Shown: one piece after another, positions 17,605 through 27,084 of the stretch
How the letters are laid out: each line of letters begins with the position of its first letter
Numbering within the stretch: position 1 is the first letter of the stretch
Assembly: GCF_026261605.1 (NCBI RefSeq)
Contig: NZ_CP102486.1
Location: 3,410,001-3,474,000 of the forward strand
Direction of reading: 5' to 3'
Origin: Dechloromonas sp. A34
GTDB taxonomy: Bacteria; Pseudomonadota; Gammaproteobacteria; Burkholderiales; Rhodocyclaceae
DNA length: 64,000 nt
Made by a program: the position numbers and the translations under genes
Notes under the pieces: model-generated
Told to the model about the DNA's origin: nothing
Seen by the model: only the letters and a program-made list of their open reading frames with translations
Database searches by the model: none

Positions 17605-18905
17605 ACATCCCCGCCATCGCCCACGCCCAAGCCCGGGACATGCTTCAATTCATCGACGCCAGCCCGAGTCCCTGGCATGCCGTCGAAACCTGCGCCGCCC
17701 GTCTGCAAGCCGCCGGTTTCAGCCGCCTGGAAGAAACCGAGCGCTGGACGCTGGCCGCCGGCAGCCGCCATTACGTCGTGCGCGGCGGTTCGTCGATCAT
17801 TGCCTTCATCGTCGGCAGCCGGCCGGCGGCCGACACCGGCCTGCGCCTGATCGGCGCCCACACCGACTCGCCGGGCCTGCGCCTCAAGCCAAAGCCGGCC
17901 GAGGACGCCGCCGGCATGATCCGGCTCGGCGTCGAAGTCTATGGCGGCCCTATCCTCGCCACCTTCGCCGACCGCGACCTGGCGCTGGCCGGCCGGGTCA
18001 ATGTCCGGATGGCGGACGGCTTCGAAAGCCGCCTGGTGCGTTTCGACGAGCCGCTGCTGCGCTTGCCCAACCTCGCCATCCACATGAACCGCGAGGTCAA
18101 TGAAAACGGCCTCAAGTTCAACAAGCAGACCGAACTGCCGCTGCTACTCGGCGTTTCCCAGGAAGACAGCAAGGCCGAGGCGCGTTTCCGCCAGCCAATC
18201 GCCGAGGCCCTCGGGGTCGATGCCGGCGACCTGCTGACCTGGGAACTGAACGCCTACGACACACAAAAAGGCACGCTCTGGGGTGTCGACCGCGAGTTCG
18301 TCGCCGACAGCCAGCTCGACAACCTGGCCTCCTGCCATGCCGCGCTAAGCGCCCTGCTCGCCACCGAAACCCCGGCCGCGACCTGCCTGTGCGCCTTCTT
18401 CGACCATGAGGAAGTCGGCAGCGAGAGCGCCACCGGCGCTGGTGGCAGCTTTGTCGCCGACCTCATCGCCCGCCTCGCCGCCGGCACCGGGCTCGACGCC
18501 GAAGACCAGCGCCGCGTGCTGGCCAAGAGCTTCTTCATCAGCGCCGACATGGCCCACGCCTGGCATCCGAATTTCCCGGCCGCCTACGAGCCCTGCCACC
18601 GGGTGCTGGTCAACGCCGGCCCGGTGATCAAGAGCAACGCCAACCAGCGCTACAGCACCAGCGCCGACAGCGCGGCGCGCTTCATGGCGCTCTGCGAGAA
18701 GGCCGGCGTGCCCTGCCAGCAGTATGCCCACCGCACCGACCTCGGCTGCGGCAGCACCATCGGCCCGATCGTCGCCTCGCGGCTGGGTATCGCCAGTGTC
18801 GATGTCGGCTCGCCGATGTGGGCCATGCACAGCATTCGCGAAAGCGCCGGCGTCCTCGACCACAACTACATGATCGCCGCATTGACGGCAGCTTTCACGG
18901 AGTGA
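17601..18905 (+). CDS. apeB: M18 family aminopeptidase
   Basis: A 434-residue zinc aminopeptidase of the aspartyl aminopeptidase family. Metal and active-site motifs are present: GAHTDSPGLRLKP near 88, DSQLDNLASCHAAL near 236, FDHEEVGSESATGAG near 265, FISADMAHAWHPNFP near 313, and GSPMWAMHSIRE near 404. It is a cytosolic exopeptidase of full family length, coupled to the lipase gene. Confidence 0.93.
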   Translation: MNIPAIAHAQARDMLQFIDASPSPWHAVETCAARLQAAGFSRLEETERWTLAAGSRHYVVRGGSSIIAFIVGSRPAADTGLRLIGAHTDSPGLRLKPKPAEDAAGMIRLGVEVYGGPILATFADRDLALAGRVNVRMADGFESRLVRFDEPLLRLPNLAIHMNREVNENGLKFNKQTELPLLLGVSQEDSKAEARFRQPIAEALGVDAGDLLTWELNAYDTQKGTLWGVDREFVADSQLDNLASCHAALSALLATETPAATCLCAFFDHEEVGSESATGAGGSFVADLIARLAAGTGLDAEDQRRVLAKSFFISADMAHAWHPNFPAAYEPCHRVLVNAGPVIKSNANQRYSTSADSAARFMALCEKAGVPCQQYAHRTDLGCGSTIGPIVASRLGIASVDVGSPMWAMHSIRESAGVLDHNYMIAALTAAFTE

Positions 18906-18909
18906 CACG

Positions 18910-19458
18910 ATGAACGAATTGATGGCATTTCTACTAGGCAGCGCGGTGATCCTCTGGTGGTCGCGCAAATCGCTGGCCATGCCCGGCGGGCATGGCTTTT
19001 ACCGCTTCTTCGCCTGGGAAGCCATCCTCGGGCTGATCGTGCTGAACTACGAACCCTGGGGCAACGATCCCTCGTCGATCCACCAGATGACTTCCTGGGT
19101 GCTGATGGTGCTCAGCATCCTGCTCGTCCAGCAGGGCATGAGCGCCCTGACCAGCCAGGGCAAGGCCAGCGCGCAGCGCGCCGACTCGACGCTTTACGAA
19201 TTCGAGAAAACCACCGCCCTGGTGACAAGCGGCATCTACGGCTACATCCGTCACCCGATGTATGCTTCGCTGTTGGCCCTGGCCTGGGGGGCCTATTTCC
19301 AGAATCCGTCCTGGCCCGGCACCGCCGTCGCCATCATCGCCTCGCTCTCGCTGTACCTCACCGCCAAGGCCGACGAACAGGAATGCCTGGCCTATTTCGG
19401 CGAGGCTTACGCCGCCTACATGCAACGCACCCGGCGCTTCATTCCCGGCCTCTTCTAG
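18910..19458 (+). CDS. Integral membrane methyltransferase (isoprenylcysteine methyltransferase-like)
   Basis: A 182-residue protein with about five hydrophobic segments. The C-terminal part carries the ICMT/phospholipid methyltransferase signature: GIYGYIRHPMYASLL followed by ADEQECLAYFGEAYAAYMQRTRRFIPGLF. Bacterial relatives methylate unidentified lipid or small-molecule substrates. The TAG stop forms part of the hairpin repeat that follows. Confidence 0.82.
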   Translation: MNELMAFLLGSAVILWWSRKSLAMPGGHGFYRFFAWEAILGLIVLNYEPWGNDPSSIHQMTSWVLMVLSILLVQQGMSALTSQGKASAQRADSTLYEFEKTTALVTSGIYGYIRHPMYASLLALAWGAYFQNPSWPGTAVAIIASLSLYLTAKADEQECLAYFGEAYAAYMQRTRRFIPGLF

Positions 19459-19485
19459 TACCAGCCTCTGGGTCCGTGGTACCAG
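19455..19485. repeat. Convergent-junction hairpin repeat, copy 3
   Basis: CTAGTACCA (19455-19463), a 13-nt loop and TGGTACCAG (19477-19485) form a 9-bp stem with one mismatch. The left arm holds the TAG stop of the membrane methyltransferase (19456-19458). The stop of the convergent P-type ATPase gene lies 21 bases beyond the right arm. Confidence 0.7.
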
Positions 19486-19506
19486 GCTAGCCGGAAGCCC
19501 CCGCCC

Positions 19507-21807
19507 TCAGGCGCCGCGCAGGCGCAGGGCGTTGCCGACGACGCTGACCGACGACAGGCTCATCGCCGCCGCCGCGATCATCGGCGACAGCACCAGCCCG
19601 AAGAAGGGGTAGAGGATGCCAGCTGCGACCGGCACCCCGAGGGCGTTGTAGATGAAGGCGAAGGCCAGGTTCTGGCGCATGTTGCCGACCGTTGCGGCGG
19701 ACAGCAGGCGGGCGCGGGCTATGCCGCTCAGGTCGCCCTTGACCAGCGTGACCTGGGCACTGTTCATGGCGACATCGGTGCCGGTCCCCATCGCGATGCC
19801 GACATCCGCCCGGGCCAGGGCCGGGGCGTCGTTGATGCCGTCGCCGGCCATGGCCACCACCCTGCCCTCTCGCTGCAGGCTTTCGACCAGCGCCAGCTTG
19901 TCGGCCGGCTTGACCTCGCCATGCACCTCGTCGATACCCAGGCTGGCACCGACCGCCCGGGCGGTGGTCAGGCCGTCGCCGGTGGCCATCACGATGCGCA
20001 GCCCGGCCTGGCGCAGGATGGTCAGCGCCTCGTGGGTACTCGCCTTGATCGGATCGGCGACGACCAGCAGCCCGAGCAGGCGGCCGTCGGCTGCCAGATA
20101 CATGACGCTGGTGCCGTTTTGGCGCAGGGTTTCCGCCTCCCCGGCGAGGGCGCCGAGAGCGACGCCGTCCGCCGCCATCAGCGCGCCGTTGCCAAGCGCC
20201 AGGCGCTGGCCGCCGACCTGCCCGCGCACACCGCTGCCGGTCGCCGATTCGAACTGTTCGGCCTTGTCCAGGGCCAGCCCGCGTTCGCGGGCGGCGCGGA
20301 CGATGGCGTCGGCCAGCGGATGCTCGCTGCCCTGGTCGAGACTGGCGGCTAGGCGCAGCACCTCGTCCTCGCCAACACCGGGCGCTGCCACCGCACGTTC
20401 GAAGGCCGGGCGGCCTTCGGTCAGGGTGCCGGTCTTGTCCACGATCAGGGTATCCACGTCACGCAGCCGTTCGATGGCCGCCGCGTCGCGGAACAGGATG
20501 CCCTGCGTCGCCGCCTTGCCGGTGGCGACCATGATCGACATTGGCGTGGCCAGACCCAGGGCGCAGGGACAGGCGATGATCAGCACCGAGACGCCGTTGA
20601 TCAGGCCGAAGACCCAGCCCTGCTCGCCACCGAACACGCCCCAAGCGAAAAAGCTGGTCAGTGCGACGGCGACCACGACGACCACGAAATAGCCGGCCAC
20701 GACATCGGCCAGCCGCTGCATCGGCGCCTTCGAGCGCTGGGCTTGGGCGACCATGTGGACGATCTGGGCGAGCACCGTCTGGGCGCCGACCTGCTCGGCA
20801 CGAATCACCAGGCTGCCAGTGGTGTTCATCGTCGCGCCGATCACCTGGTCACCGGGGCGTTTGCTCACTGGTAGCGGTTCGCCGGTGAGCATCGCTTCAT
20901 CGACGGCGCTGGCGCCTTCGAGCACCGCGCCATCGACCGGCACTTTCTCTCCGGGGCGCACGCGCAGGGTATCGCCGACATGGACATGGGTCAGCGGCAC
21001 ATCCTCCTCCGTGCCGTCGGGATTGATCCGGCGGGCGGTTTTCGGGGCGAGACCGAGCAGGGACTTGATGGCGGCCGAGGTCTGCGCCCGGGCGCGCAGT
21101 TCGAGCATCTGGCCGAGCAGGGTCAGCGAGATGATGACCGCCGCCGCTTCGAAATAGACGCCGATCCGGCCATGAGCGACGAAGGATGACGGAAACAGGC
21201 CGGGAGCCAGCGCCGCCACGATGCTGTAACTGAAAGCCGCCCCGGTGCCGAGGCCGATCAGGGTCCACATATTGGGGCTACGGTGGACCAGCGACTGCCA
21301 GCCGCGCACGAAGAACGGCGCCCCGGCCCAGAGCACGATAGGCAGGGTGAACAGCAGTTCGCCCCAGGTGCGCACCGCCGGCGACAGACCTTCCAGCCGG
21401 TGCCCGGCCATCGCCAGGACGACCACGATCACGGTCAGCGGCAGGCTGACCCAGAAGCGGCGGCGAAAATCCCGGTACTCGGTGTTGTCCTCGTCCTGGT
21501 CAAGATCGGGCAGCAGCGGTTCGAGGGCCATGCCGCACTTGGGACAGGTACCGGGGCCGATCTGCCGGATTTCCGGGTGCATCGGGCAGGTGTACTCGGC
21601 TCCCGGAACGGCGACCTCTTCCGGCTTGGGCGCCAGGTAGCGCGCTGGTTCGGCATCGAATTTCGTCTTGCATTTGGCGCTGCAAAAGCGGTAATCAACA
21701 CCGTCGAGTTCGGAAGCATGCGGCGAATCGGGCTTTACCGTCATGCCGCACACGGGATCGATGAAAGCCTGAACTTCGGGATGAGGTACCGGATGTTCGT
21801 GTTCCAC
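19507..21807 (-). CDS. Copper/silver P-type ATPase with YHS and HMBD domains
   Basis: A 766-residue P1B ATPase. In place of the usual HMA domain, the N-terminus has a YHS domain (DPVCGMTV at 18, [15 protein letters not shown] near 41) and a heavy-metal-binding domain ([15 protein letters not shown] near 73-98). The transport core has [10 protein letters not shown] in the ion pathway, DKTGTLTEG with the phosphorylated Asp, and [23 protein letters not shown] indicates Cu+/Ag+ export, resembling SilP/CopF types. The GTG start at 21807 is fixed by an AGGAGG five bases upstream, which overlaps the cusA stop. Last gene of the cus operon. Confidence 0.92.
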   Translation of the reverse strand: MEHEHPVPHPEVQAFIDPVCGMTVKPDSPHASELDGVDYRFCSAKCKTKFDAEPARYLAPKPEEVAVPGAEYTCPMHPEIRQIGPGTCPKCGMALEPLLPDLDQDEDNTEYRDFRRRFWVSLPLTVIVVVLAMAGHRLEGLSPAVRTWGELLFTLPIVLWAGAPFFVRGWQSLVHRSPNMWTLIGLGTGAAFSYSIVAALAPGLFPSSFVAHGRIGVYFEAAAVIISLTLLGQMLELRARAQTSAAIKSLLGLAPKTARRINPDGTEEDVPLTHVHVGDTLRVRPGEKVPVDGAVLEGASAVDEAMLTGEPLPVSKRPGDQVIGATMNTTGSLVIRAEQVGAQTVLAQIVHMVAQAQRSKAPMQRLADVVAGYFVVVVVAVALTSFFAWGVFGGEQGWVFGLINGVSVLIIACPCALGLATPMSIMVATGKAATQGILFRDAAAIERLRDVDTLIVDKTGTLTEGRPAFERAVAAPGVGEDEVLRLAASLDQGSEHPLADAIVRAARERGLALDKAEQFESATGSGVRGQVGGQRLALGNGALMAADGVALGALAGEAETLRQNGTSVMYLAADGRLLGLLVVADPIKASTHEALTILRQAGLRIVMATGDGLTTARAVGASLGIDEVHGEVKPADKLALVESLQREGRVVAMAGDGINDAPALARADVGIAMGTGTDVAMNSAQVTLVKGDLSGIARARLLSAATVGNMRQNLAFAFIYNALGVPVAAGILYPFFGLVLSPMIAAAAMSLSSVSVVGNALRLRGA

Positions 21808-21816
21808 GATCGCCTC

Positions 21817-24800
21817 CTAGTTCTCACTGCCGCGGTCCAGCCGCCACTGTTTGACCAGCGCGTAGATGGCGGGAATCACCGCCAGGGTCAGCACGGTCGA
21901 TGAAATCATGCCGCCGACCATCGGCGCCGCGATCCGGCTCATCACTTCCGAGCCGGTACCGGTGCCCCACAGGATGGGCAGCAGGCCGGCCATGATCGCG
22001 GTCACCGTCATCATCTTCGGTCGTACCCGTTCGACGGCGCCTTCCATGACCGCGGCGTAGAGATCGGCCGTGGTCGGCGGCTTGCCCTCGGCGATGCGCC
22101 GCTCGCGGATTGCCGTCCACGCGTGGTCGAGATAGATCAGCATGATCACTCCGGTTTCCGCCGCCACCCCGGCCAGCGCGATGAAGCCGACGGCGGCGGC
22201 GACCGACAGGTTGTAGCCCAGCCACCACATCAGCCAGATGCCGCCGACCAGCGCGAAGGGAACCGAAAGCATGACGATCAGCGTTTCGGTCAGGCGCCGG
22301 AAGTTCATGTAGAGCAGCAGGAAGATGATCAACAGCGTCACCGGCACGACAATCTTTAGTTTCTCGATGGCACGTTCCATGTACTCGAACTGGCCGCTCC
22401 AGGTGGCATAGGTGCCGGGCGTGAATTTGACCTGCTCGTTGACCGCCTTCCTGGCATCGGCGACGTAGGAGCCGATGTCGCGGTCGCGGATGTCGACGTA
22501 GATGTAGGCCGAGAGCAGCGCGTTTTCGGTGCGGATGGCCGGGGCGCCGGTAGTGATCTTGACTTCGGCGACCTGGCCGAGCGGCACCATGCTGGCCGCG
22601 CCGCCCATTTCGGCCGGCACCGGGACCAGGACCTCGCGGGCGATGGCCTGCGGATCGCTGCGCAGGTCGCGCGGGTAGCGCACGGTGACGCCGAAGCGCT
22701 CGCGGCCTTCGACGGTAGTGGTGACCATTTCGCCACCCAGCGCCGCCGCCACGACATCCATGACCTCGCCGACGGTCAGGCCGTAGCGGGCCAGGGCCAG
22801 GCGGTCGGGAACGATGTCGAGGTAGAAGCCGCCGGTGATGCGTTCGGCGAAAGCGCTGCTGGTGCCCGGCACGGTCTTGACCACGCTTTCGATTTCCTTG
22901 GCCAGGCGTTCCATCTCGACCAGATCGGTGCCAAAGACCTTGATCCCGATCGGTGTCCGGATGCCGGTGGACAGCATGTCGATGCGCGCCTTGATCGGCA
23001 TCGTCCACGAATTGGCGACGCCGGGGAACTGCAGCGCCTTGTCCATCTCGGCGATCAGCTTGTCGGTAGTCAGGCCCGGGCGCCACTCCGATTCCGGCTT
23101 GAGGTTGATCACCGTCTCAAACATTTCCAGCGGCGCCGGATCGGTCGCGGTCTGCGCCCGGCCCGCCTTGCCGAACACCGAGGCGACTTCCGGGAAGCTC
23201 TTGATGATCTTGTCCTGGGTCTGCAGCAGTTCGGCCGCCTTGGTCACCGACAGGCCGGGCAAAGTCGTCGGCATGTAGAACAGCGTGCCTTCATTCAGGG
23301 TCGGCATGAATTCCGACCCCAAGCGGCTGGCCGGGATGATGCTGATCGCCAGCACGATCACAGCGGCGGCGATGGTCGCCTTTTTCCACTGCATGACGCC
23401 GGCGATGATCGGCCGGTAAAGGCGGATCAACATGCGGTTGACCGGGTTCTCGGCTTCCGGCCGGATGTGGCCGCGAATGAAGAGCAGCATCAGCACGGGC
23501 ACCAGCGTCACCGACAGGAAGGCGGCGGCGGCCATGGCGAAGGTCTTGGTCCACGCCAGCGGCGCGAACAGACGGCCTTCCTGGGCTTCGAGCGTGAACA
23601 CCGGCAGGAAGGAAACGGTGATGATCAGCAGGCTGAAGAACAGCGCCGGGCCGACTTCCTTGCACGCCGCGATCATCGCCTCGCTGCGCGACTCGCCGGG
23701 TTTGAGCCGCTCCAGATGCTTGTGGGCGTTCTCGATCATCACAATGGCAGCGTCGATCATCGCCCCGACGGCGATCGCGATGCCGCCCAGGCTCATGATG
23801 TTGGCGTTGACGCCAATCGCGCGCATGCCGATGAAGGCGGCCAGGATGCCGACCGGCAGCATAATGATGGCGACCAGCGCTGAGCGCAGGTGGAGCAGGA
23901 AAACGACGCAGACCAGCGCGACGATCAGGCTTTCCTCGGCCAGCGTGCGTTTCAGGGTGTCGATGGCGCGGTGGATCAGTTCCGAGCGGTCATAGACGGT
24001 CTGGATGCTGACGCCCTCAGGCAGCCCGGCGCTGATTTCGGCGACCTTGGCCTTCAGGTTGTGGATCACCTCCAGGGCGTTCTGGCCGTAACGCGCCATG
24101 GCGATGCCGGAAACCACTTCGCCTTCGCCATTCAGCTCAGTGATGCCGCGCCGTTCGTCGGCGACCAGTTCGACTCGGCCGATGTCGGCGACACGCACCG
24201 GCGTACCGTTCTGGGCCTTGAGCACAAGATTCTCGATGTCGCCCTTGCCACGCAGATAGCCGCGGCCGCGCACCATGTATTCGGTCTCGGCCATCTCCAG
24301 CGTGCGCCCGCCGACGTCGCGATTGGAGTTGCGGATCACCTCGGTGACCCGCATCAGCGGGATGCCGTAGGTTTTCAGCCTGATCGGATCGACGGTGACC
24401 TGATATTGCTGCACGAAACCGCCGATGCTCGCCACTTCGGCGACGCCAGGCGCTTTCGCCAGCTGGTAGCGCAGGTACCAGTCCTGCAAGGTGCGCAGTT
24501 CGGCCAGTGTCTTGTTCTTGGCCAGCACGGCGTACTGGTAGACCCAGCCGACCCCGGTGGCGTCCGGGCCGAGCGTTGGACTGACGCCCTTGGGCAGCTT
24601 GCCGGACACCGAATTGACATACTCCAGCACCCGCGAACGCGCCCAGTAGATGTCGGTGCCGTCTTCGAAGATGACATAGACGAAGGACGCGCCGAAGAAG
24701 GAAAAGCCGCGGACGACCTTTGATTTCGGCACCGAGAGCAGCGCCGTAGACAGCGGATAAGTCACCTGGTCCTCGACCACTTGCGGGGCCTGGCCGGGGA

Positions 24801-24957
24801 ATTCGGTGTACAGGATGACCTGTACGTCGGAGAGGTCGGGGATGGCGTCGAGCGGGGTTTTCAGGATCGACCAGATGCCGCCGATGATGACGAATAGCGT
24901 GGCGAGGAGGACCAGGAAGCGGTTTTTGGCGGACCAGCTGATTAAGGCATTAAGCAT
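21817..24957 (-). CDS. cusA: Heavy-metal RND efflux pump, inner-membrane subunit (CusA/SilA type)
   Basis: A 1046-residue RND proton antiporter of the HME family. The N-terminus (SAKNRFLVLLATLFVIIGG) is the first membrane helix. The TM4 region carries the proton-relay motif (GGIAIAVGAMIDAAIVMIEN). Two large periplasmic loops and a duplicated six-helix half follow, with the end near GTGTGSEVMSRIAAPMVGGM. With CusB and CusC it should expel Cu+ or Ag+ from the periplasm. Its neighbours (cusF, CPC ATPase) support monovalent copper/silver rather than Zn/Co/Cd. It is separated from cusB by the ~556-bp palindrome, an unusual gap within such an operon. Confidence 0.93.
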   Translation of the reverse strand: MLNALISWSAKNRFLVLLATLFVIIGGIWSILKTPLDAIPDLSDVQVILYTEFPGQAPQVVEDQVTYPLSTALLSVPKSKVVRGFSFFGASFVYVIFEDGTDIYWARSRVLEYVNSVSGKLPKGVSPTLGPDATGVGWVYQYAVLAKNKTLAELRTLQDWYLRYQLAKAPGVAEVASIGGFVQQYQVTVDPIRLKTYGIPLMRVTEVIRNSNRDVGGRTLEMAETEYMVRGRGYLRGKGDIENLVLKAQNGTPVRVADIGRVELVADERRGITELNGEGEVVSGIAMARYGQNALEVIHNLKAKVAEISAGLPEGVSIQTVYDRSELIHRAIDTLKRTLAEESLIVALVCVVFLLHLRSALVAIIMLPVGILAAFIGMRAIGVNANIMSLGGIAIAVGAMIDAAIVMIENAHKHLERLKPGESRSEAMIAACKEVGPALFFSLLIITVSFLPVFTLEAQEGRLFAPLAWTKTFAMAAAAFLSVTLVPVLMLLFIRGHIRPEAENPVNRMLIRLYRPIIAGVMQWKKATIAAAVIVLAISIIPASRLGSEFMPTLNEGTLFYMPTTLPGLSVTKAAELLQTQDKIIKSFPEVASVFGKAGRAQTATDPAPLEMFETVINLKPESEWRPGLTTDKLIAEMDKALQFPGVANSWTMPIKARIDMLSTGIRTPIGIKVFGTDLVEMERLAKEIESVVKTVPGTSSAFAERITGGFYLDIVPDRLALARYGLTVGEVMDVVAAALGGEMVTTTVEGRERFGVTVRYPRDLRSDPQAIAREVLVPVPAEMGGAASMVPLGQVAEVKITTGAPAIRTENALLSAYIYVDIRDRDIGSYVADARKAVNEQVKFTPGTYATWSGQFEYMERAIEKLKIVVPVTLLIIFLLLYMNFRRLTETLIVMLSVPFALVGGIWLMWWLGYNLSVAAAVGFIALAGVAAETGVIMLIYLDHAWTAIRERRIAEGKPPTTADLYAAVMEGAVERVRPKMMTVTAIMAGLLPILWGTGTGSEVMSRIAAPMVGGMISSTVLTLAVIPAIYALVKQWRLDRGSEN

Positions 24958-24999
24958 GGGTGGCTTTCTGTGGCGTCACCTTGGGGGCTTTGTAATTGG

Positions 25000-25555
25000 C
25001 TTGGGGTTCCGCCTTGCGGGCGGGCGTACTTTCTTTTGCTTCGCCAAAAGAAAGTAGCCAAAGAAAAGGCGACCCCTGGGTCGGTGCCCGCTGCGCGGGT
25101 TCCCTGTGCTACTCGGTCAGCCGGGCGGCTGGCTAAACTCGCCTGCGGCTCAGACAACGCCAGCCGAAATTCCCCGGCGCTTCTGCGTTGCTCGGCACCT
25201 CTCAAGGGGCCCGGAAAAACGAGCCGGGCTGAACGGCCTGCCCGGTCATTCCCGCGCAAGCGGGAATCCATGCTGGGGACTGGACTCCCGCCTGCGCGGG
25301 AGTGACAGCGGTCGGGACCTGGCTCGGTTTTGCCTTTCGGGTCCCCGTGTGCAGCGCCGAGCAACGGAGCTGCTGGCGGATAAAGGGCGAGGACTGTCTG
25401 AGGGCCGTAGGCCCGAGTTCCGCAGCCCCCGCCAGTAGCGAGTAGCGCAGGGAAGTCGGCGCAGCCGACCGCGAAACCCGGGGTCGCCTTTTCTTTGGCT
25501 ACTTTCTTTTGGCGAAGCAAAAGAAAGTACGCCCGCCAACAAGGCGGAAACCCAA
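25000..25555. repeat. ~556-bp near-palindrome (inverted repeat pair) inside the cus operon
   Basis: Two inverted arms are centred near 25277. The outer core is 58 bp with no mismatch (25019-25076 against 25480-25537), built on GTACTTTCTTTTGCTTCGCC. Similarity continues inward to the REP-like pair at the centre, with about 80-90% match by eye in the parts compared. No convincing gene is present; short frames here give low-complexity peptides that recur in unrelated genomes. The 616-bp gap 24958-25573 between cusA and cusB consists essentially of this element. Confidence 0.85.
25246..25307. repeat. REP/dRS3-like pair of palindromes
   Basis: ATTCCCGCGCAAGCGGGAAT (25248-25267) is a complete palindrome with a short loop and resembles the dRS3/REP-type repeat found in many proteobacteria. 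An inverted, slightly diverged partner (ACTCCCGCCTGCGCGGGAGT, 25284-25303) lies 16 bases away, giving a BIME-like head-to-head pair at the centre of the large palindrome. Confidence 0.8.
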
Positions 25556-25573
25556 GCTCATTCAAGGGGCCCC

Positions 25574-25840
25574 TCATTTCTTCACCACAGAGGTAACCAC
25601 CCATTCCCCCGCCTGCCGCTCAACAAACTCAAACTCAACCGCAGCCCCCGGCTTCAACCCAGCCACCAGCGAAGGATTCGCCAACACAAAATCCATCTTC
25701 ATCGCCGGCCAGTTCAAGCTAGCCACCGGCCCGTGGCTGATCGTGACGCCACCGGTCGCCGCATCGACAGCAGTCAACGTCCCCTCCGCCTTGTGCCCAA
25801 CACCCGCTGGCTTGGCAACAGCAGGCTCCGCCGCCTGCAT
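25574..25840 (-). CDS. CusF-like metal-binding domain (C-terminal part of CusB fusion)
   Basis: Read alone from an internal ATG this is an 88-residue CusF-family OB-fold without a signal peptide. It has the metal-binding pattern WPAMKMDF near residue 44, where Met, Met and Trp bind Cu+/Ag+ in CusF, and GVTISHGPV upstream with a candidate His ligand. Without export signals it would not reach the periplasm by itself, which supports its being the tail of CusB rather than an independent gene. Confidence 0.7.
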   Translation of the reverse strand: MQAAEPAVAKPAGVGHKAEGTLTAVDAATGGVTISHGPVASLNWPAMKMDFVLANPSLVAGLKPGAAVEFEFVERQAGEWVVTSVVKK

Positions 25841-27084
25841 CCCCCCAACGCCGCCTTCAGGTTGCTTTCCGCATCGATCAGGAAGTTGGCCGAAGTAACC
25901 ACCATCTCCCCCTCCTTCACCCCCTCCAGCACCTGCACGAATTCCCCGCCGCGCGCCCCGAGCTTGACCGGGCGCGGCTCGAACCTTCCTTCGCCAAGCT
26001 GGACGATAACCACCTGCCGCTTGCCGGTATCGATCACCGCCGAATTGGGCACGGTAATAACCGAAGCCGCGTCGGCCACCGGAATATCAACCTCGGCGAA
26101 CATCGCCGGCTTCAGACGCCCCTTGGGATTGGCCAGCTCGATACGCACCGGCACCGTCCGTGTTTCCGCCTTCAGGGTCGGATAGACGTAGGCGATACGG
26201 CCCTCGAAGACCTCGCCGGGATAGGCGTTGATGCGGATCTTCGCCTTCTGCCCGACGCTGACCGCGGCGATGTCCTGCTCGAATACATCGGCCTGGACCC
26301 AGACTGCTGAGATATCGGCAATCTGGAACAGCATTTCGCCGGGCATGAAGCGCATGCCCTGCACCGCCTTCTTCTCGGTGACGATGCCGGCTACCGGCGA
26401 ACGGAAGCTCAATGTCCGCTTGGCGTTACCGGATTTGGCCAACGCCTTGACCTGTTCCTCGGAAATATCCCAGTTCTTCAACCGTTGCAGGCTGGATTCG
26501 GCCAGTTGCTTCATCGCCGACTGCGCGTCGCCGCCGGCGGCGCCGAGCTGGCCGACGCCCTGCGCGGCAATCGCGTATTCGCGCTGGGCCGAGACCAGTT
26601 CCGGGCTATAGACCTCGAACAGCGCCTGGCCGCGGCCGACCGGCTGGCCGGTGGTATTGACGTAGAGGCGTTCGATGTAGCCCTCGAATTTGGCAGTCAC
26701 CGTGTAGGTGCGGCTTTCGTCGATTTCGACGCGGCCGCTGGCGCGCACGCTTTTATCCAGGACCTGCAGTTTCGCCGGCTCGCTCTTGACGCCCAGTTTC
26801 TGGATTTTCTCGGCGCTGATCTTCAGGCCGCTGTCACTTTCTGCGTCACCCTCGTAGACCGCGATGTAGTCCATACCCATCGGGTCCTTCTTCGGCGTCG
26901 GCGAAGTGTCGGGCAGGCCCATCGGGTTGCGGTAATAGAGCAGCTTCCTGGCCGGCTGCGCGGCGCTCGTCTCGGCCGTCGCCTGCGGCGCCGCATCGCC
27001 CGGCGGGCGGGCGAACTGGTAGCCGGCAAAACCGCCGGCAGCAAGGGCAAGGGCAACAACAATCAGGGTGGGGCCAGTTTTCAC
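25574..27084 (-). pseudogene. cusB: CusB/SilB efflux adaptor with C-terminal CusF domain, frameshifted
   Basis: A membrane-fusion protein that links CusA to CusC. The GTG start at 27084 overlaps the cusC TGA. Features in order: membrane anchor (about 5-24), heavy-metal-binding domain (YYRNPMGLPDTSP, KKDPMGMDY near 49-73), lipoyl/hairpin and beta-barrel domains. The frame reaches NLKAALGG and then runs out of frame to a stop at 25774. Restoring one base in the C6 run at 25841-25846 (G6 in the gene) joins it to a CusF-like domain ending at 25574, giving the SilB-type fusion known from Cupriavidus. The adaptor itself (about 413 residues) is otherwise complete. Sequencing error in the run is the simplest explanation. 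Confidence 0.82.

Noticed and set aside
25246..25307. Rho-independent terminators at the REP-like pair
   Set aside because: Strong hairpins but no T run, and the arrangement matches a REP/BIME repeat better.
24942..25604. Protein-coding frames within the large palindrome
   Set aside because: They translate inverted-repeat DNA, resemble peptides from dispersed repeats, and lack ribosome sites.
25841..25846. Programmed ribosomal frameshift making CusB-CusF
   Set aside because: Possible, but no downstream stimulatory structure was recognised and the shift direction fits a missing base in a homopolymer, so error or mutation is preferred.
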